Positions 31,210 to 40,647 of a stretch of 64,000 bases of DNA are shown piece after piece. A program made the translations under genes and the position numbers. Origin of the DNA: Candidatus Poribacteria bacterium. GTDB lineage: Bacteria; Poribacteria; WGA-4E; WGA-3G. Below the pieces are notes generated by a model. The model saw only the letters and a list, made by a program, of their open reading frames with translations. It had not been told where the DNA came from and did not search any database. The stretch is taken from positions 1 through 64,000 of the forward strand of contig JAJEAG010000010.1 of the NCBI GenBank assembly GCA_022824265.1, written 5' to 3'. Positions within the stretch are counted from its first letter, which is position 1, and each line of letters starts with the position of its first letter.

Positions 31210-31262
31210 TGGAACATTAGGCATGTGGATATCCCTCGTTCCTAATGTTCCATTTCTTTTGC
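31210..31262 (+). terminator. Rho-independent terminator of katG
   Basis: TGGAACATTAGG (31210-31221) is the perfect complement of CCTAATGTTCCA (31241-31252), a 12-pair stem with a 19-base loop, followed by TTTCTTTT. Confidence 0.85.
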
Positions 31263-31323
31263 ATAGTCAAAGTAAGCAAAACTGAAACTATAACTGACAT
31301 ATACACTTACAAATAGGAAATAT

Positions 31324-32634
31324 ATGAAAAACGACAAAAAGACTATCTTTGGATGGTGTATGTATGATTTGGCAAATTCTGCATATATAACGACAGTAAG
31401 TGCCGCATTACTGCCTATTTATTTTAAAGAAGGTATTGTTGGTGAAGGTGGTATTGACATGTTTGGTATGTCAGTTTCCGCAACAGCGATGTGGGGTTTT
31501 ATGTTAGGGTTTGCTGCTTTGCTTGTTTTTCTTTTTGCACCGGTGCTTGGTTCAATTGCAGATTTCTCATCAGCGAAAAAGAAGTTTCTGTTAAGTTTTG
31601 CCTATTTTGGAAGTATGTTTGCCACATTACTCTTTTTTAGTAGACCGGGAGATGTTTGGTATGCGGTAGTGCTATATATCTGTACCCAAGTTTGTTTTGT
31701 TGGCGCAAATGTCTTCTACGATGCTTTTTTACCCCATATAGCTTCTGAAGATAAAATGGATTCTGTATCTGCTAAAGGATATGCGTATGGGTATGTCGGA
31801 GGATCAATTCAATTTGGCGTTGCACTTGCTTTGGTAGCTTTGCATGAGTCAATAGGGATTGAACAACAACTTGCTGTTCGTATTGGTATGGCAATGACTG
31901 GTATATGGTGGGCTGGATGGTCAATGTTTACAGTCAAATATCTTAAAGAGGTAAAAACAGATACACAGTTGCCGGAAAAGTATCAAAACACACCGAAAGT
32001 TTTTGCATATTTGTCCATTGGTATCAATCGAACTATCAATACGGCAAAAAAAGTAGGCAATTTCAAACAACTCACCATATTTGTGATCGCATATATGATA
32101 TATAACGATGGTGCCCATACTGTAACCAGTATGGCGGCAATATATGGTAAGGAAGAATTAGAACTTGGAACAACACATCTTATGGTTACGTTGCTACTTG
32201 TTCAAGTAGTTGCAATAGCAGGTGCCTTGATTTTTAGTAGAATTGCCAAAGGTATAGGTGCAAGACGTGCTGTGATGATTTCATTAGTTTTATGGAGTGG
32301 GGTTGTGATCTATGGTTACTTTATCCATTCAGCAATGGAATTCTTTGTCTTAGGAATGATTGTTGGTATTGTACTTGGAGGGACACAAGCACTCAGTCGG
32401 TCATTCTATGGTGCGATGATACCGGAAAGTGCAAGTGCTGAGTTTTACGGGTTCTATTCTGTTTTCAGTAAGTTTTCTGCTATCTGGGGTCCGTTTACTT
32501 TTGGATTGATTAAACAGATCACAGGGACAGCAAGACTTGCCATTATTTCATTAATGGTATTCTTTGTGGTTGGGTTAATACTATTGGCATTCGTCAATGA
32601 TGAGAAAGCGAAGGAAGAGAAGCTAAGGTATTGA
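31324..32634 (+). CDS. UMF1-family (Atg22-like) MFS transporter
   Basis: A 436-aa, twelve-helix membrane protein. The N-terminus GWCMYDLANSAYITTVSAAL and the following LPIYF are the hallmark of the UMF1 group of the major facilitator superfamily, related to yeast Atg22. Other family signs are LGSIADFSSAKKKFL and LGGTQALSRSFYGAMIPE. Substrates in bacteria are not established; Atg22 exports amino acids from the vacuole. It follows katG after a terminator and is probably transcribed by itself. Confidence 0.9.
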   Translation: MKNDKKTIFGWCMYDLANSAYITTVSAALLPIYFKEGIVGEGGIDMFGMSVSATAMWGFMLGFAALLVFLFAPVLGSIADFSSAKKKFLLSFAYFGSMFATLLFFSRPGDVWYAVVLYICTQVCFVGANVFYDAFLPHIASEDKMDSVSAKGYAYGYVGGSIQFGVALALVALHESIGIEQQLAVRIGMAMTGIWWAGWSMFTVKYLKEVKTDTQLPEKYQNTPKVFAYLSIGINRTINTAKKVGNFKQLTIFVIAYMIYNDGAHTVTSMAAIYGKEELELGTTHLMVTLLLVQVVAIAGALIFSRIAKGIGARRAVMISLVLWSGVVIYGYFIHSAMEFFVLGMIVGIVLGGTQALSRSFYGAMIPESASAEFYGFYSVFSKFSAIWGPFTFGLIKQITGTARLAIISLMVFFVVGLILLAFVNDEKAKEEKLRY

Positions 32635-32655
32635 AAATAGAATAACTTCTATTAA

Positions 32656-32680
32656 TGAAAAGGGTGGTAGTGCCACCCTT
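32656..32680 (-). terminator. Terminator of the tonB-like gene
   Basis: AAGGGTGG (32660-32667) and CCACCCTT (32673-32680) form a perfect eight-pair stem. On the minus strand it is followed by TTTTCATT, fitting termination of the gene ending at 32699. It also lies just after the convergent transporter gene. Confidence 0.65.
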
Positions 32681-32698
32681 AATGTATTGATCCAGGGA

Positions 32699-33700
32699 TT
32701 AATTAACCAATTCGAAGACAACTGGAAGTTCAAGTCGTATGCTATTTCCTGATTGTCCGTCGGGAAAAGGTGGATAGGGTTCAGCATTTTGGACTGCTGC
32801 GAGTGCGGCATTATCCAAGACACGTGATCCAGATGAAGTAGAAACTTTTGGATCCCGAATTGATCCATCCTTAAGAAGCGTAAAACGTATTGTTGTAGTA
32901 GAATCATCATCCAAAGTCCTAACATTTGGTGGAAAACGTTGTACCTCTTTAATCCGTTCACGGACTAATCTCAAAAATTCTGAGAAAGATTGCTTAGTTT
33001 CACCGAAGTCTGCAGCAGACAAACCGAGATCCTCAGTAGCACCAAAATCCATAGTAACTAAACTTGTCCCCGTATCCATTGTCGATGTTAACCCTGTTGA
33101 GGAAAATTTAGGCATTTCAAATTTGGGGACAGTTGAAACAATTTTTACCTGTCGGTTTTGTTCCATAATAGCTGCGCCTGCTCCCAAAGTTGATAGATGC
33201 ATTGAATCATCAGAAGGCAGGTCAGATATTGGCATTGTGAAGTCTGCGGGACCCAGGTTAATATTCGTCTTTGGAGCAATTGAATTACCTTTCGGCACGA
33301 GTACTTCAACCATTTTCGGTTTTGCAGGTTTCTGATTTGTACGTGGAGGGTTTGTGCGTTTCGTTTGCTGTGGCGGTTTTTCTACAACGACACTCTGTAT
33401 CTTGTCTTCATTCATCTGTAACACAGTCTTTTTTACAAACCAAACAGCAACAACAATTAGTGCTGCAGCATGAAGACCAATAGCAAAACCAAATGCCAAC
33501 TTTCTGGCTTTTGCTTTCCACTTGTTAGATGCCTGACGATTCTCACGTTGTGCATCTGCAACAGTGATTGATACTTCGGATACCATCCGTTTTGCAACGT
33601 TTGGTGCTTTTGTCCCTGTACCCTTCGCCATTGCTAATTTTTTTCTCAGACGTTTTCTCTTTTGTTTTCCGAAAGCGTTATTAGAGAGAGCGTAACTCAT
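32699..33700 (-). CDS. TonB-family energy transducer
   Basis: A 333-aa protein. A basic cytoplasmic N-terminus precedes one membrane helix (about residues 70-90, FGFAIGLHAAALIVVAVWFV). A proline/lysine-rich periplasmic linker follows, and then a C-terminal TonB domain (about 235-333) with RERIKEVQRFPP, IRFTLLKDGSIRDPKVSTSSG, LDNAALAAVQNAEPYPPFP and RLELPVVFEL. It couples the inner-membrane proton motive force to outer-membrane receptors. It lies downstream of a TonB-dependent receptor on the same strand. No exbB/exbD genes are in the window. Confidence 0.9.
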   Translation of the reverse strand: MSYALSNNAFGKQKRKRLRKKLAMAKGTGTKAPNVAKRMVSEVSITVADAQRENRQASNKWKAKARKLAFGFAIGLHAAALIVVAVWFVKKTVLQMNEDKIQSVVVEKPPQQTKRTNPPRTNQKPAKPKMVEVLVPKGNSIAPKTNINLGPADFTMPISDLPSDDSMHLSTLGAGAAIMEQNRQVKIVSTVPKFEMPKFSSTGLTSTMDTGTSLVTMDFGATEDLGLSAADFGETKQSFSEFLRLVRERIKEVQRFPPNVRTLDDDSTTTIRFTLLKDGSIRDPKVSTSSGSRVLDNAALAAVQNAEPYPPFPDGQSGNSIRLELPVVFELVN

Positions 33701-33833
33701 TCAGTTTAGTCCTCCTGACTTTAGTAGGCATGCGGATATTGCATGCCAAATTATGAATAATCTGGATTAGTTCGAATTTCAAAATAAATATAAAATCTCA
33801 TGTCAGTGTAATACCAATTATGTTATTTTGTAA

Positions 33834-34361
33834 TTATCCATCATCGTAACTGAGTATTTTGTAACGATTATTTTTTACAACAACTGAACCCAAAATGGTA
33901 AAATCACGTTTTTCTCCAATTTGGTTCTGTAACGTCAAAACAGTTCCACGTAAAAGATGGAATCCATTGAAAGATTCTGTAGGTTTATCAAATCTTATAC
34001 TCACATAACTGAGGTTATGTCCACCCAATTGATCAATCGATCTTTTCATACCGACATTGCATATTTTATTCAGATTTGACCAAGAGAAATCAGCAGTAAA
34101 ATTGCTTTTTGGAAATGCCGGATATATCCAAGAAAGATACTCTTCTCGCTGAATTCGCAATTCGTTTAACTTTGTAATATCTTTCCGATTTAAAGCGTCA
34201 ACGACTGCCAGACCAATTTGGTCTAGCGAGTCGAGACTGTTCTCCCATACTTGACGCTGACACCCTTGCAAACCATAACTAAACAGTAAAACTGCAATCG
34301 CTATGTTTGTGAGGTTGCACCAAGCAGAGATTGTAGTACTACAAAGTTTAATTCCGTGCAC
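33834..34361 (-). CDS. Unrecognised lipoprotein of the TonB locus
   Basis: A 175-aa predicted lipoprotein with a hydrophobic segment ending LFSYGLQGC. The mature part has no domain I recognise. It has a helical first half (DQIGLAVVDALNRKDITKL) and a beta-rich second half ending VVVKNNRYKILSYDDG, a layout seen in NTF2-like or DUF4878-like small lipoproteins, but I cannot assign it. The GTG start at 34361 overlaps the end of the beta-helix gene by 14 bases, so the two are translationally coupled. Confidence 0.6.
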   Translation of the reverse strand: MHGIKLCSTTISAWCNLTNIAIAVLLFSYGLQGCQRQVWENSLDSLDQIGLAVVDALNRKDITKLNELRIQREEYLSWIYPAFPKSNFTADFSWSNLNKICNVGMKRSIDQLGGHNLSYVSIRFDKPTESFNGFHLLRGTVLTLQNQIGEKRDFTILGSVVVKNNRYKILSYDDG

Positions 34362-35706
34362 TTGTTGTCCAACCCTTTGTCCAATCGTTGGATGCGCTTA
34401 CACCACCAATAAAATTAACAGCATCAAAGAAACCGTCTGCGGGTGGAGAGGCTGGGTTCATAGAAGCTGCACCAGCACCTGATGTGAAATCCGGGTTATC
34501 CTTGTTGAACGGATCTGCGAGATTTGGGTCATTTTCTTTGTTTCCAAGAGCTTTTGCCCATGCTGCTTCATCAAAACCGTCATCATCTTTTTCATCACCG
34601 AAGTTTCCAGCACCGTTGGAGAAGAAAATGCTGTTTTTCACGATTAAACCGCCATCATCGGCTTGTTTGTGTGAGGATTCATTGTTGACATCAAGTCCAA
34701 CTTTGTTAAAACCAACAACGATGAAGTTTGCATACATTCCAGCAGCACCTTCACGTATCAGCATACCGTTATCACTTTCAGGTCCGTCAGGATCACCGAC
34801 GAGTGTAACATTAAAGATTGTTGGTGCAGAGCGAGGTGTTGCCTCATTATTCTTGCTACTGTTATCATTTTCAAAACCGTTATCAGCGTCATCACCATAA
34901 TGCTGTGCAACCCAGAATTGACCTTTTCCTGTCCAACCATCAGTCCAGTCAAAAGAATCGTCTCGGGCACCAGTTACCAGTGCATATTTAAGATTGACGG
35001 TTCCTCCAAACATTTCAATACCGTCATCTTGATTCATGTGTACTTGAACATGTTCAACAACCGTCCCGGATCCGACACCTTGGAATGCGATACCGTTCAA
35101 TTCGTTGTCCGGACTAAATTCGATTCCAGCATATTCGACGCGTATATAACGAAGGACACCACTGCTATCAGTTGGGATATCACCACCGTATGCCCCTGTG
35201 TCGCCTTCACCAAAGGTAATACCTTGATTTGTGGGTGCTCTTCCATTGATAATCAGACCACCCCACTGTCCACGTGCACGTTGTCCAATTTCAGCGTCAC
35301 TTGTCATTACGATAGGTGCATCTGCTGTACCGTCTGCCATAAGTTTCCCACCTTGGGAAACGATCAATGTACCGTTTGTTGCATTTTCACCATACAGCGT
35401 AACACCGGGTTCAATTGTAAGTGTTACACCGTCTTTGACAAACACAGCATCACGTAACAGATAATCGTAGTCAACAGAAAGTGTTCTATCTTCTAAAATG
35501 TCACCTGACAAGACAACCACTTCGCGTCCATCAACGGTGATAGTTTCCTCAACAATCACATCTGGTTCTCGTTCATCTTCATCACCTTCACCACATCCAA
35601 CAATAAATAGTGATAAGCTGACTGTGAATATGACTATTAATTGATATAACCATCCATAATTTCCTTTTTTCCAAACGGATCCAAGGGTTGACACAATATT
35701 TGACAT
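34348..35706 (-). CDS. Right-handed beta-helix lipoprotein beside a TonB-dependent receptor
   Basis: A 452-aa predicted lipoprotein with lipobox LFIVGC, then an acidic linker (GEGDEDEREPD). The rest is rich in parallel-helix rungs such as GVTLTIEPGVTLYGENA, GTLIVSQGGKLMADGTADAP, YIRVEYAG and GSGTVVEHVQVHMNQDDGIE. Similar proteins accompany TonB receptors in Bacteroidetes and Proteobacteria and may bind or degrade the ligand at the cell surface. It lies 218 bases downstream of the receptor. AAGGAG is 13 bases from the ATG, which is long. Confidence 0.8.
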   Translation of the reverse strand: MSNIVSTLGSVWKKGNYGWLYQLIVIFTVSLSLFIVGCGEGDEDEREPDVIVEETITVDGREVVVLSGDILEDRTLSVDYDYLLRDAVFVKDGVTLTIEPGVTLYGENATNGTLIVSQGGKLMADGTADAPIVMTSDAEIGQRARGQWGGLIINGRAPTNQGITFGEGDTGAYGGDIPTDSSGVLRYIRVEYAGIEFSPDNELNGIAFQGVGSGTVVEHVQVHMNQDDGIEMFGGTVNLKYALVTGARDDSFDWTDGWTGKGQFWVAQHYGDDADNGFENDNSSKNNEATPRSAPTIFNVTLVGDPDGPESDNGMLIREGAAGMYANFIVVGFNKVGLDVNNESSHKQADDGGLIVKNSIFFSNGAGNFGDEKDDDGFDEAAWAKALGNKENDPNLADPFNKDNPDFTSGAGAASMNPASPPADGFFDAVNFIGGVSASNDWTKGWTTSARN

Positions 35707-35924
35707 TAGTTGTTCTAAGCTCCTTTATTTTGTTTATCCCACTACTATATTGAGTAGGTGCTTCTGTATTCGACCAAACAATTTGATGAATTTATTTTGG
35801 TCGCTGTTGTAAATTTCTATCACGTTAAATTTACTAAACAATTGTTACGAAAAACTGACTATGATTTGACTTTTTATTGAATCAAAGATATTTCGCTTAT
35901 TAGACATTCGGTTTATGTTGCTTA

Positions 35925-38825
35925 TTATAGGTTATAGCTAATCCCAAACGAGAAGGATCTTCCGATTTTATATTTAACAGATGTTGAACCTCCTTGTTTG
36001 AATTCGACAGGACGGTCAAGTAGGTTTTTAGCAGAGACACTAAATTTATATGTATCTGCTACTGTACGACTAAAACTCATATCTAACTCCCCACGTGGCT
36101 GTTCATACACATCAGGGGCACCGTGGTTACCTACATCAGAGAGTCTTCGACCATATATATTGTATGCAACCGAACTTGAAATACTCCAGTTCGGTTCTTC
36201 ATATCCCACAGAAACATTAATAATATAGGGACATTGTCCTTGTAAGGGGCGTTCTGTAGAGGTTTGAATACCTACATCCTTAGGCAGTTCAACTCTTGAT
36301 GAAATAAACGCGGCATTTGTATTTATTGAGAAAGCTTTTAACATCGGGGTGAGGACACCTAAATTCTGTCTTGCTTCAAGTTCTATTCCGTAATTGTGTG
36401 CTCCTTCAGCGTTGGCATAGGTTATGCGAACTTCTGCATTCGGTTCAATAATCTGTTCTATAGGTTTATGGAATCTCTTATAGAACGCACTTACAGCAAC
36501 TACACCACCGCCAGTTGTATCTGGAAAAACTTCCCAACGGAAATCGTAATTATCAATTAATGTACGTTCCAGCTTTGTATTTCCAAGAATAGTTCTACCT
36601 CCGACAAAATCGGTGAACTCAAATGGAGCAAGTTCTCTTAAGTCTGGACGTGTAACTGTGCGTGATGCAGCGAGACGTAGGTTCATTCTGTCTGTCAACC
36701 GATAGGTAAGGTTTAGTCCGGGAAGTCCATCTGAGGTATTTAAATTTGCCTTATGACCTTCCAAAACAACGGTAGAGAATGGATCAAAAGCGGTGAGAAC
36801 TTGGTCAGAATACTCCCATCGTAGACCGGACATCACTTGCCATTTTCTACTGAGTGGAATGTCAAGCATCATATATCCTGAGTAGACGCGATGGTCAGCG
36901 TTGTAATTATCTGATCTTCTTGTAGATTCACGTAACTCAAATACGCGTGGCGCGATGTTATCTGTTTGAAATAGCGTTTCAGGTGGTGACGACAGGTCAA
37001 CCACTGCATCTACATTATCTGAGGGTTGGAATCTGAATCTACGCACATCAAATGCACGGGATCTATCTCGGACGAGTCCACCGAATTTGATGAACCCAGT
37101 TTTTCTCATTGGTATAGTCCAATCAGTCCGTGCGTTGTAATCATGATCTTCAAGTTCAAAAAAGAATCTACTGCCACTTTGTGAAGAATCTCGGAAAATG
37201 TAATCACCTTTTCCATTATCCTCATAAATAGTTTCCCGTGTGTCGGGTTCATCGCGTGCTGCGCGAGAATATGTGAGTCGCCATTCCATAGACAGATCAG
37301 ATTGATCTGGTTGTGCTATCCCTGTATCCGCTGCCTCTGCGATTGCTTGTTCAACGGACTCAGTATGTTCATCCATAGAACCGTTATTTAATTCAGGTTC
37401 TCCAAAATTGAAGCCGTGTGTTCCAGCTAATTGTCCCGAAAAGAGTTGTCGCTCAACAAACATAAGTCTGGAACTTCGATATATAGTATTTCTATCTGCA
37501 TTATCACCTTCCCAAGTTCTGGTTTGATCTTCTGCGGCATGAGTTGTAAGTGTCCGTAAGCTGAGAAGATGGTCAGGAGAAAATCGTAGACTTGTACTTA
37601 TAACACTTCCCCAATCAACTTCGTGTCCACTCTGTTCTATTATGTAATCAGTGACTGGGGATAACTTCTCATTTAATCCGATTCGGAAGTCTCTACGTTC
37701 CTGTGTACTATAACTGTGGCTATTACCGTAGGAGATTACACCTAAATAACCGAATTGTTTACCAAATACGGTATTGCTATTCCCGAAACTGAATTTATAA
37801 CCTTGGTTTACAGGAACAGCCTTCCTTTCAGGAGACCACACATTAGAAAAAGAACGACCAAACTGCTGAATTTCATCTTGTGTGAATCCGGTTGTGGTAA
37901 AACGTCCCTGTTCACGTATAGGAATTTCGTCAGCCTTTTCCTCAATCAGTTCTGGTAGTTTTCTCGATCCATCATCAAATCCTAAAAAGTCAAGATTTCC
38001 ACCAGGATATGTTAATCCGTCAGTACCTGTTGCCTGTGTATTAAAACCTGTTGATAAAGAAAGCGACATCGTCAATGCTTCAGGAAAGTCTTTTGTGAAT
38101 ACCTGCACTGACCCTCCAGCAAAACCACCCGGTTGGTCAGGAGAAAATGTCTTGACGGTTTGAAGGCTTGCCAGCAGACTTGCTGGGAAAATGTCCATCG
38201 GAACCACCCGACGATTCGGTTCTGGACTCGGAATCTCAACATTGTTGAGAAGCGTATTACTATAACGTTCACCTAACCCACGAACAAAAACATATTTTCC
38301 ACCTACTATACTAACACCTGTTACACGTCTAATTGCTTGAGCAGCGGAGGAGTCAGGAAGACGACTGATCTCTTCAGTACTGATGCTATCCTCAATGCGG
38401 GAACTCCGCATCCGTTTTTCAAGAAGACCGCGTTCGCCAGATTGGCTTAATCGCACTTTCATATTAATTGGAGCTAACTTCACAACTTGTGGTTCAAGTG
38501 TTACCTGTAGGGGTTCTGATAGACCATCGACGTTGACTTTAATATCGGAAAGTACAAAAGTGTTGTAAAATGGTGCAGACACATGTAGAGTATACGTTCC
38601 AACTGGTAATTCTAAAGAAAAAGTCCCAGTTTCATCGGTCTTTACCTTTGTTTTTGTGTCTACAACTTTTATAGTAACATCTGTAAGTGGTGTTTCTGTA
38701 TCGTTATCTACTACTGTACCTATAAATTTGATTGCCTGTTGTGTATCTTGTGCTGTTACACCTGCCGTTATGATAAATCCGAAACACAACATAAACAATG
38801 AGAGCCCAATGCAAAGACGTTTCAT
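35925..38825 (-). CDS. TonB-dependent outer-membrane receptor
   Basis: A 966-aa receptor. A signal peptide ending around ITAGVTAQ is followed by a carboxypeptidase-regulatory-like beta domain (GTVVDNDTETPLTDVTIKVV). The plug has AQAIRRVTGVSIVGGKYVFVRGLGERYSNT, and the barrel ends in a C-terminal aromatic strand (GRSFSFGISYNL). It imports a ligand, possibly an oligosaccharide or metal chelate, using TonB energy; the ligand is not predictable. AGAGGT before the ATG at 38825 supports the start. A beta-helix lipoprotein, a small lipoprotein and a TonB gene follow on the same strand. Confidence 0.92.
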   Translation of the reverse strand: MKRLCIGLSLFMLCFGFIITAGVTAQDTQQAIKFIGTVVDNDTETPLTDVTIKVVDTKTKVKTDETGTFSLELPVGTYTLHVSAPFYNTFVLSDIKVNVDGLSEPLQVTLEPQVVKLAPINMKVRLSQSGERGLLEKRMRSSRIEDSISTEEISRLPDSSAAQAIRRVTGVSIVGGKYVFVRGLGERYSNTLLNNVEIPSPEPNRRVVPMDIFPASLLASLQTVKTFSPDQPGGFAGGSVQVFTKDFPEALTMSLSLSTGFNTQATGTDGLTYPGGNLDFLGFDDGSRKLPELIEEKADEIPIREQGRFTTTGFTQDEIQQFGRSFSNVWSPERKAVPVNQGYKFSFGNSNTVFGKQFGYLGVISYGNSHSYSTQERRDFRIGLNEKLSPVTDYIIEQSGHEVDWGSVISTSLRFSPDHLLSLRTLTTHAAEDQTRTWEGDNADRNTIYRSSRLMFVERQLFSGQLAGTHGFNFGEPELNNGSMDEHTESVEQAIAEAADTGIAQPDQSDLSMEWRLTYSRAARDEPDTRETIYEDNGKGDYIFRDSSQSGSRFFFELEDHDYNARTDWTIPMRKTGFIKFGGLVRDRSRAFDVRRFRFQPSDNVDAVVDLSSPPETLFQTDNIAPRVFELRESTRRSDNYNADHRVYSGYMMLDIPLSRKWQVMSGLRWEYSDQVLTAFDPFSTVVLEGHKANLNTSDGLPGLNLTYRLTDRMNLRLAASRTVTRPDLRELAPFEFTDFVGGRTILGNTKLERTLIDNYDFRWEVFPDTTGGGVVAVSAFYKRFHKPIEQIIEPNAEVRITYANAEGAHNYGIELEARQNLGVLTPMLKAFSINTNAAFISSRVELPKDVGIQTSTERPLQGQCPYIINVSVGYEEPNWSISSSVAYNIYGRRLSDVGNHGAPDVYEQPRGELDMSFSRTVADTYKFSVSAKNLLDRPVEFKQGGSTSVKYKIGRSFSFGISYNL

Positions 38826-39080
38826 GCTACCTCTCTTCAAACACATTATTTAAGATAATTCCTGTTATTCTTAAAGCAACTTCTAATGGCAATTAGAATT
38901 TTAACTTGAGAATGAAACAAAATTGTGATATTTTCTTGGCAAATGCATGAAAAATCTTATTGTTCAAATCTAATTCAAAAGCATCTTAAATCCTATCTTC
39001 TGCAATGCTAAATCTATCCAACTTGAATATAATTTATGATGACACACTAAGTAACACAAAACTGTTAAAACAGAGGATTC

Positions 39081-39656
39081 ATGATTAAGGAACTATTACG
39101 AAAAAGCACTCACATCGCAGGATTAATAATTCCCATAATTTACATTTTTATCAATAAAGATGTTATGTTATCAATCGTAGCAGTATTTGCAGGTATTGCA
39201 TTGGTTGTGGAATTGCTGAAATGGATTTATCGTCCATTCCGTGCACTTTTCTTTCGTTTTCTCAAACCACTTCTGCGTAGCCATGAACGTAAGGGGGCGA
39301 TTACTGGAGCAACCTATTTCATTTTCAGTGTATTGTTATGTATTTATATCTTTGAGAAGAATGTAGCAATCGTCTGTATTTTCTTTATGATTTTAGGGGA
39401 TACTGCTGCAGCGTTGGTTGGTACTCGGTGGGGACGGATAAAACTTATCGGTAAAAAGAGTCTTGAAGGGAGTGCTGCATGTTTTCTAACTTGTGTTGTG
39501 ATAGCACTCTTCTGGTTAAATCCAATTATAGGTTTAACTGGTGCTTTTGTAGCGACGGTTGTTGAACTACTACCTCTTAAGATTGATGACAACTTTACTG
39601 TACCACTCATTTCTGGAACTGTCATGCAGTTAATGATAAAATATCTTGTGTTTTAG
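39081..39656 (+). CDS. Dolichol/phytol-kinase-like CTP-transferase family membrane protein
   Basis: A 191-aa multi-spanning membrane protein. It starts with RKSTHIAGLIIP, the typical entry of the dolichol kinase/phytol kinase/diacylglycerol kinase DGK1 family. It also has FMILGDTAAALVGTRWGRIK and GKKSLEGSAACF, the nucleotide-binding signature, and a conserved P-LISGT end. Members use CTP to phosphorylate polyprenols or lipids. The substrate here is unknown. It is followed after 120 bases by a TrmJ-like gene. Confidence 0.85.
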   Translation: MIKELLRKSTHIAGLIIPIIYIFINKDVMLSIVAVFAGIALVVELLKWIYRPFRALFFRFLKPLLRSHERKGAITGATYFIFSVLLCIYIFEKNVAIVCIFFMILGDTAAALVGTRWGRIKLIGKKSLEGSAACFLTCVVIALFWLNPIIGLTGAFVATVVELLPLKIDDNFTVPLISGTVMQLMIKYLVF

Positions 39657-39776
39657 ATTGTGTGTAATTGTCTTAAGGTCTATATCACTTGTGCTGTAAA
39701 AGGATTACTAATATTTGACAGGAAAAAGACAACTCACTTGACATTTTGTTGAATTTCAATTACCATTAAAATTGTA

Positions 39777-40601
39777 ATGTTAACTGAATCTAAAAAAACA
39801 CCAAATCAAGCTGCAGAGAGTTTCCGAGCAATCCCCGTATCCACCCCTAAAAACCTTACTAACATAAGGATTATTCTCTTTGAACCTCGTGAACCTGGAA
39901 ACATTGGGTCTGTTGCAAGAGTTGTAAAAGGAATGGGTTTATCCCAACTTTACCTCGTCAATCCGGTTCCGTTTCAAAATGAGGATGCTGCCTTTCGGAT
40001 GGCACATGGTGCAAGAGATATTCTAAAGAACTGCAATGTTATCCCAGAACTAAAAGATGCGCTGAATGGTATAAAATACCTTGTCGGAACAACCCATCGT
40101 AGACGTGATGCACGTTTACCCGCTCCTGTTACTGCTCGTGAAGCAGCAAATACAATCGCGTCAGTATCACAAGATCAGTCTGTGGCACTTCTTTTTGGAC
40201 GCGAAGACTTCGGTTTATCTACCGATCAGTTGAGTCTATGTCAGTTGACTGCAAGTGTGCCTATGGCAACAAAAAATCCATCGCTTAATTTAGCACAGGC
40301 AGTGCAGATATTCGCGTATGAGGTATTTATTGCGAGTTTAGATGAACATTCTCCTGATGATATCGACTATGCTGATGTCAATTCTTTAGAGGAGTTTTAT
40401 GTGAGAGTTGTGCGTCTATTAGATAAGGTTGGTGTGATCCCGTATAATCAGGATTGGGAGACGTATTTGAAATCTTTACGTCGTGTCTTTTCACGTGCAC
40501 CTCTTGAGGAACGTGACATTGCAACGCTTGATATGATCTTCTCTACAGCATATCGGCATATAGTACGGTTGGAAGAAAAGATAGAATTGGCAGAAAAGTA
40601 A
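39777..40601 (+). CDS. TrmJ-like SPOUT RNA methyltransferase
   Basis: A 274-aa member of the SpoU/TrmH superfamily, TrmJ group. It has IILFEPREPGNIGSVARVVKGMG (motif 1 with the catalytic-region Asn), LLFGREDFGLSTDQL (motif 2) and ASVPMATKNPSLNLAQAVQI (motif 3, knot). A helical C-terminal extension follows. TrmJ 2'-O-methylates position 32 of some tRNAs. The ATG at 39777 has no strong ribosome-binding site. Confidence 0.9.
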   Translation: MLTESKKTPNQAAESFRAIPVSTPKNLTNIRIILFEPREPGNIGSVARVVKGMGLSQLYLVNPVPFQNEDAAFRMAHGARDILKNCNVIPELKDALNGIKYLVGTTHRRRDARLPAPVTAREAANTIASVSQDQSVALLFGREDFGLSTDQLSLCQLTASVPMATKNPSLNLAQAVQIFAYEVFIASLDEHSPDDIDYADVNSLEEFYVRVVRLLDKVGVIPYNQDWETYLKSLRRVFSRAPLEERDIATLDMIFSTAYRHIVRLEEKIELAEK

Positions 40602-40647
40602 CAAGCAGATTCAGTAGGTTTTAGACTGCAACGTTATTGAGGAAAAC

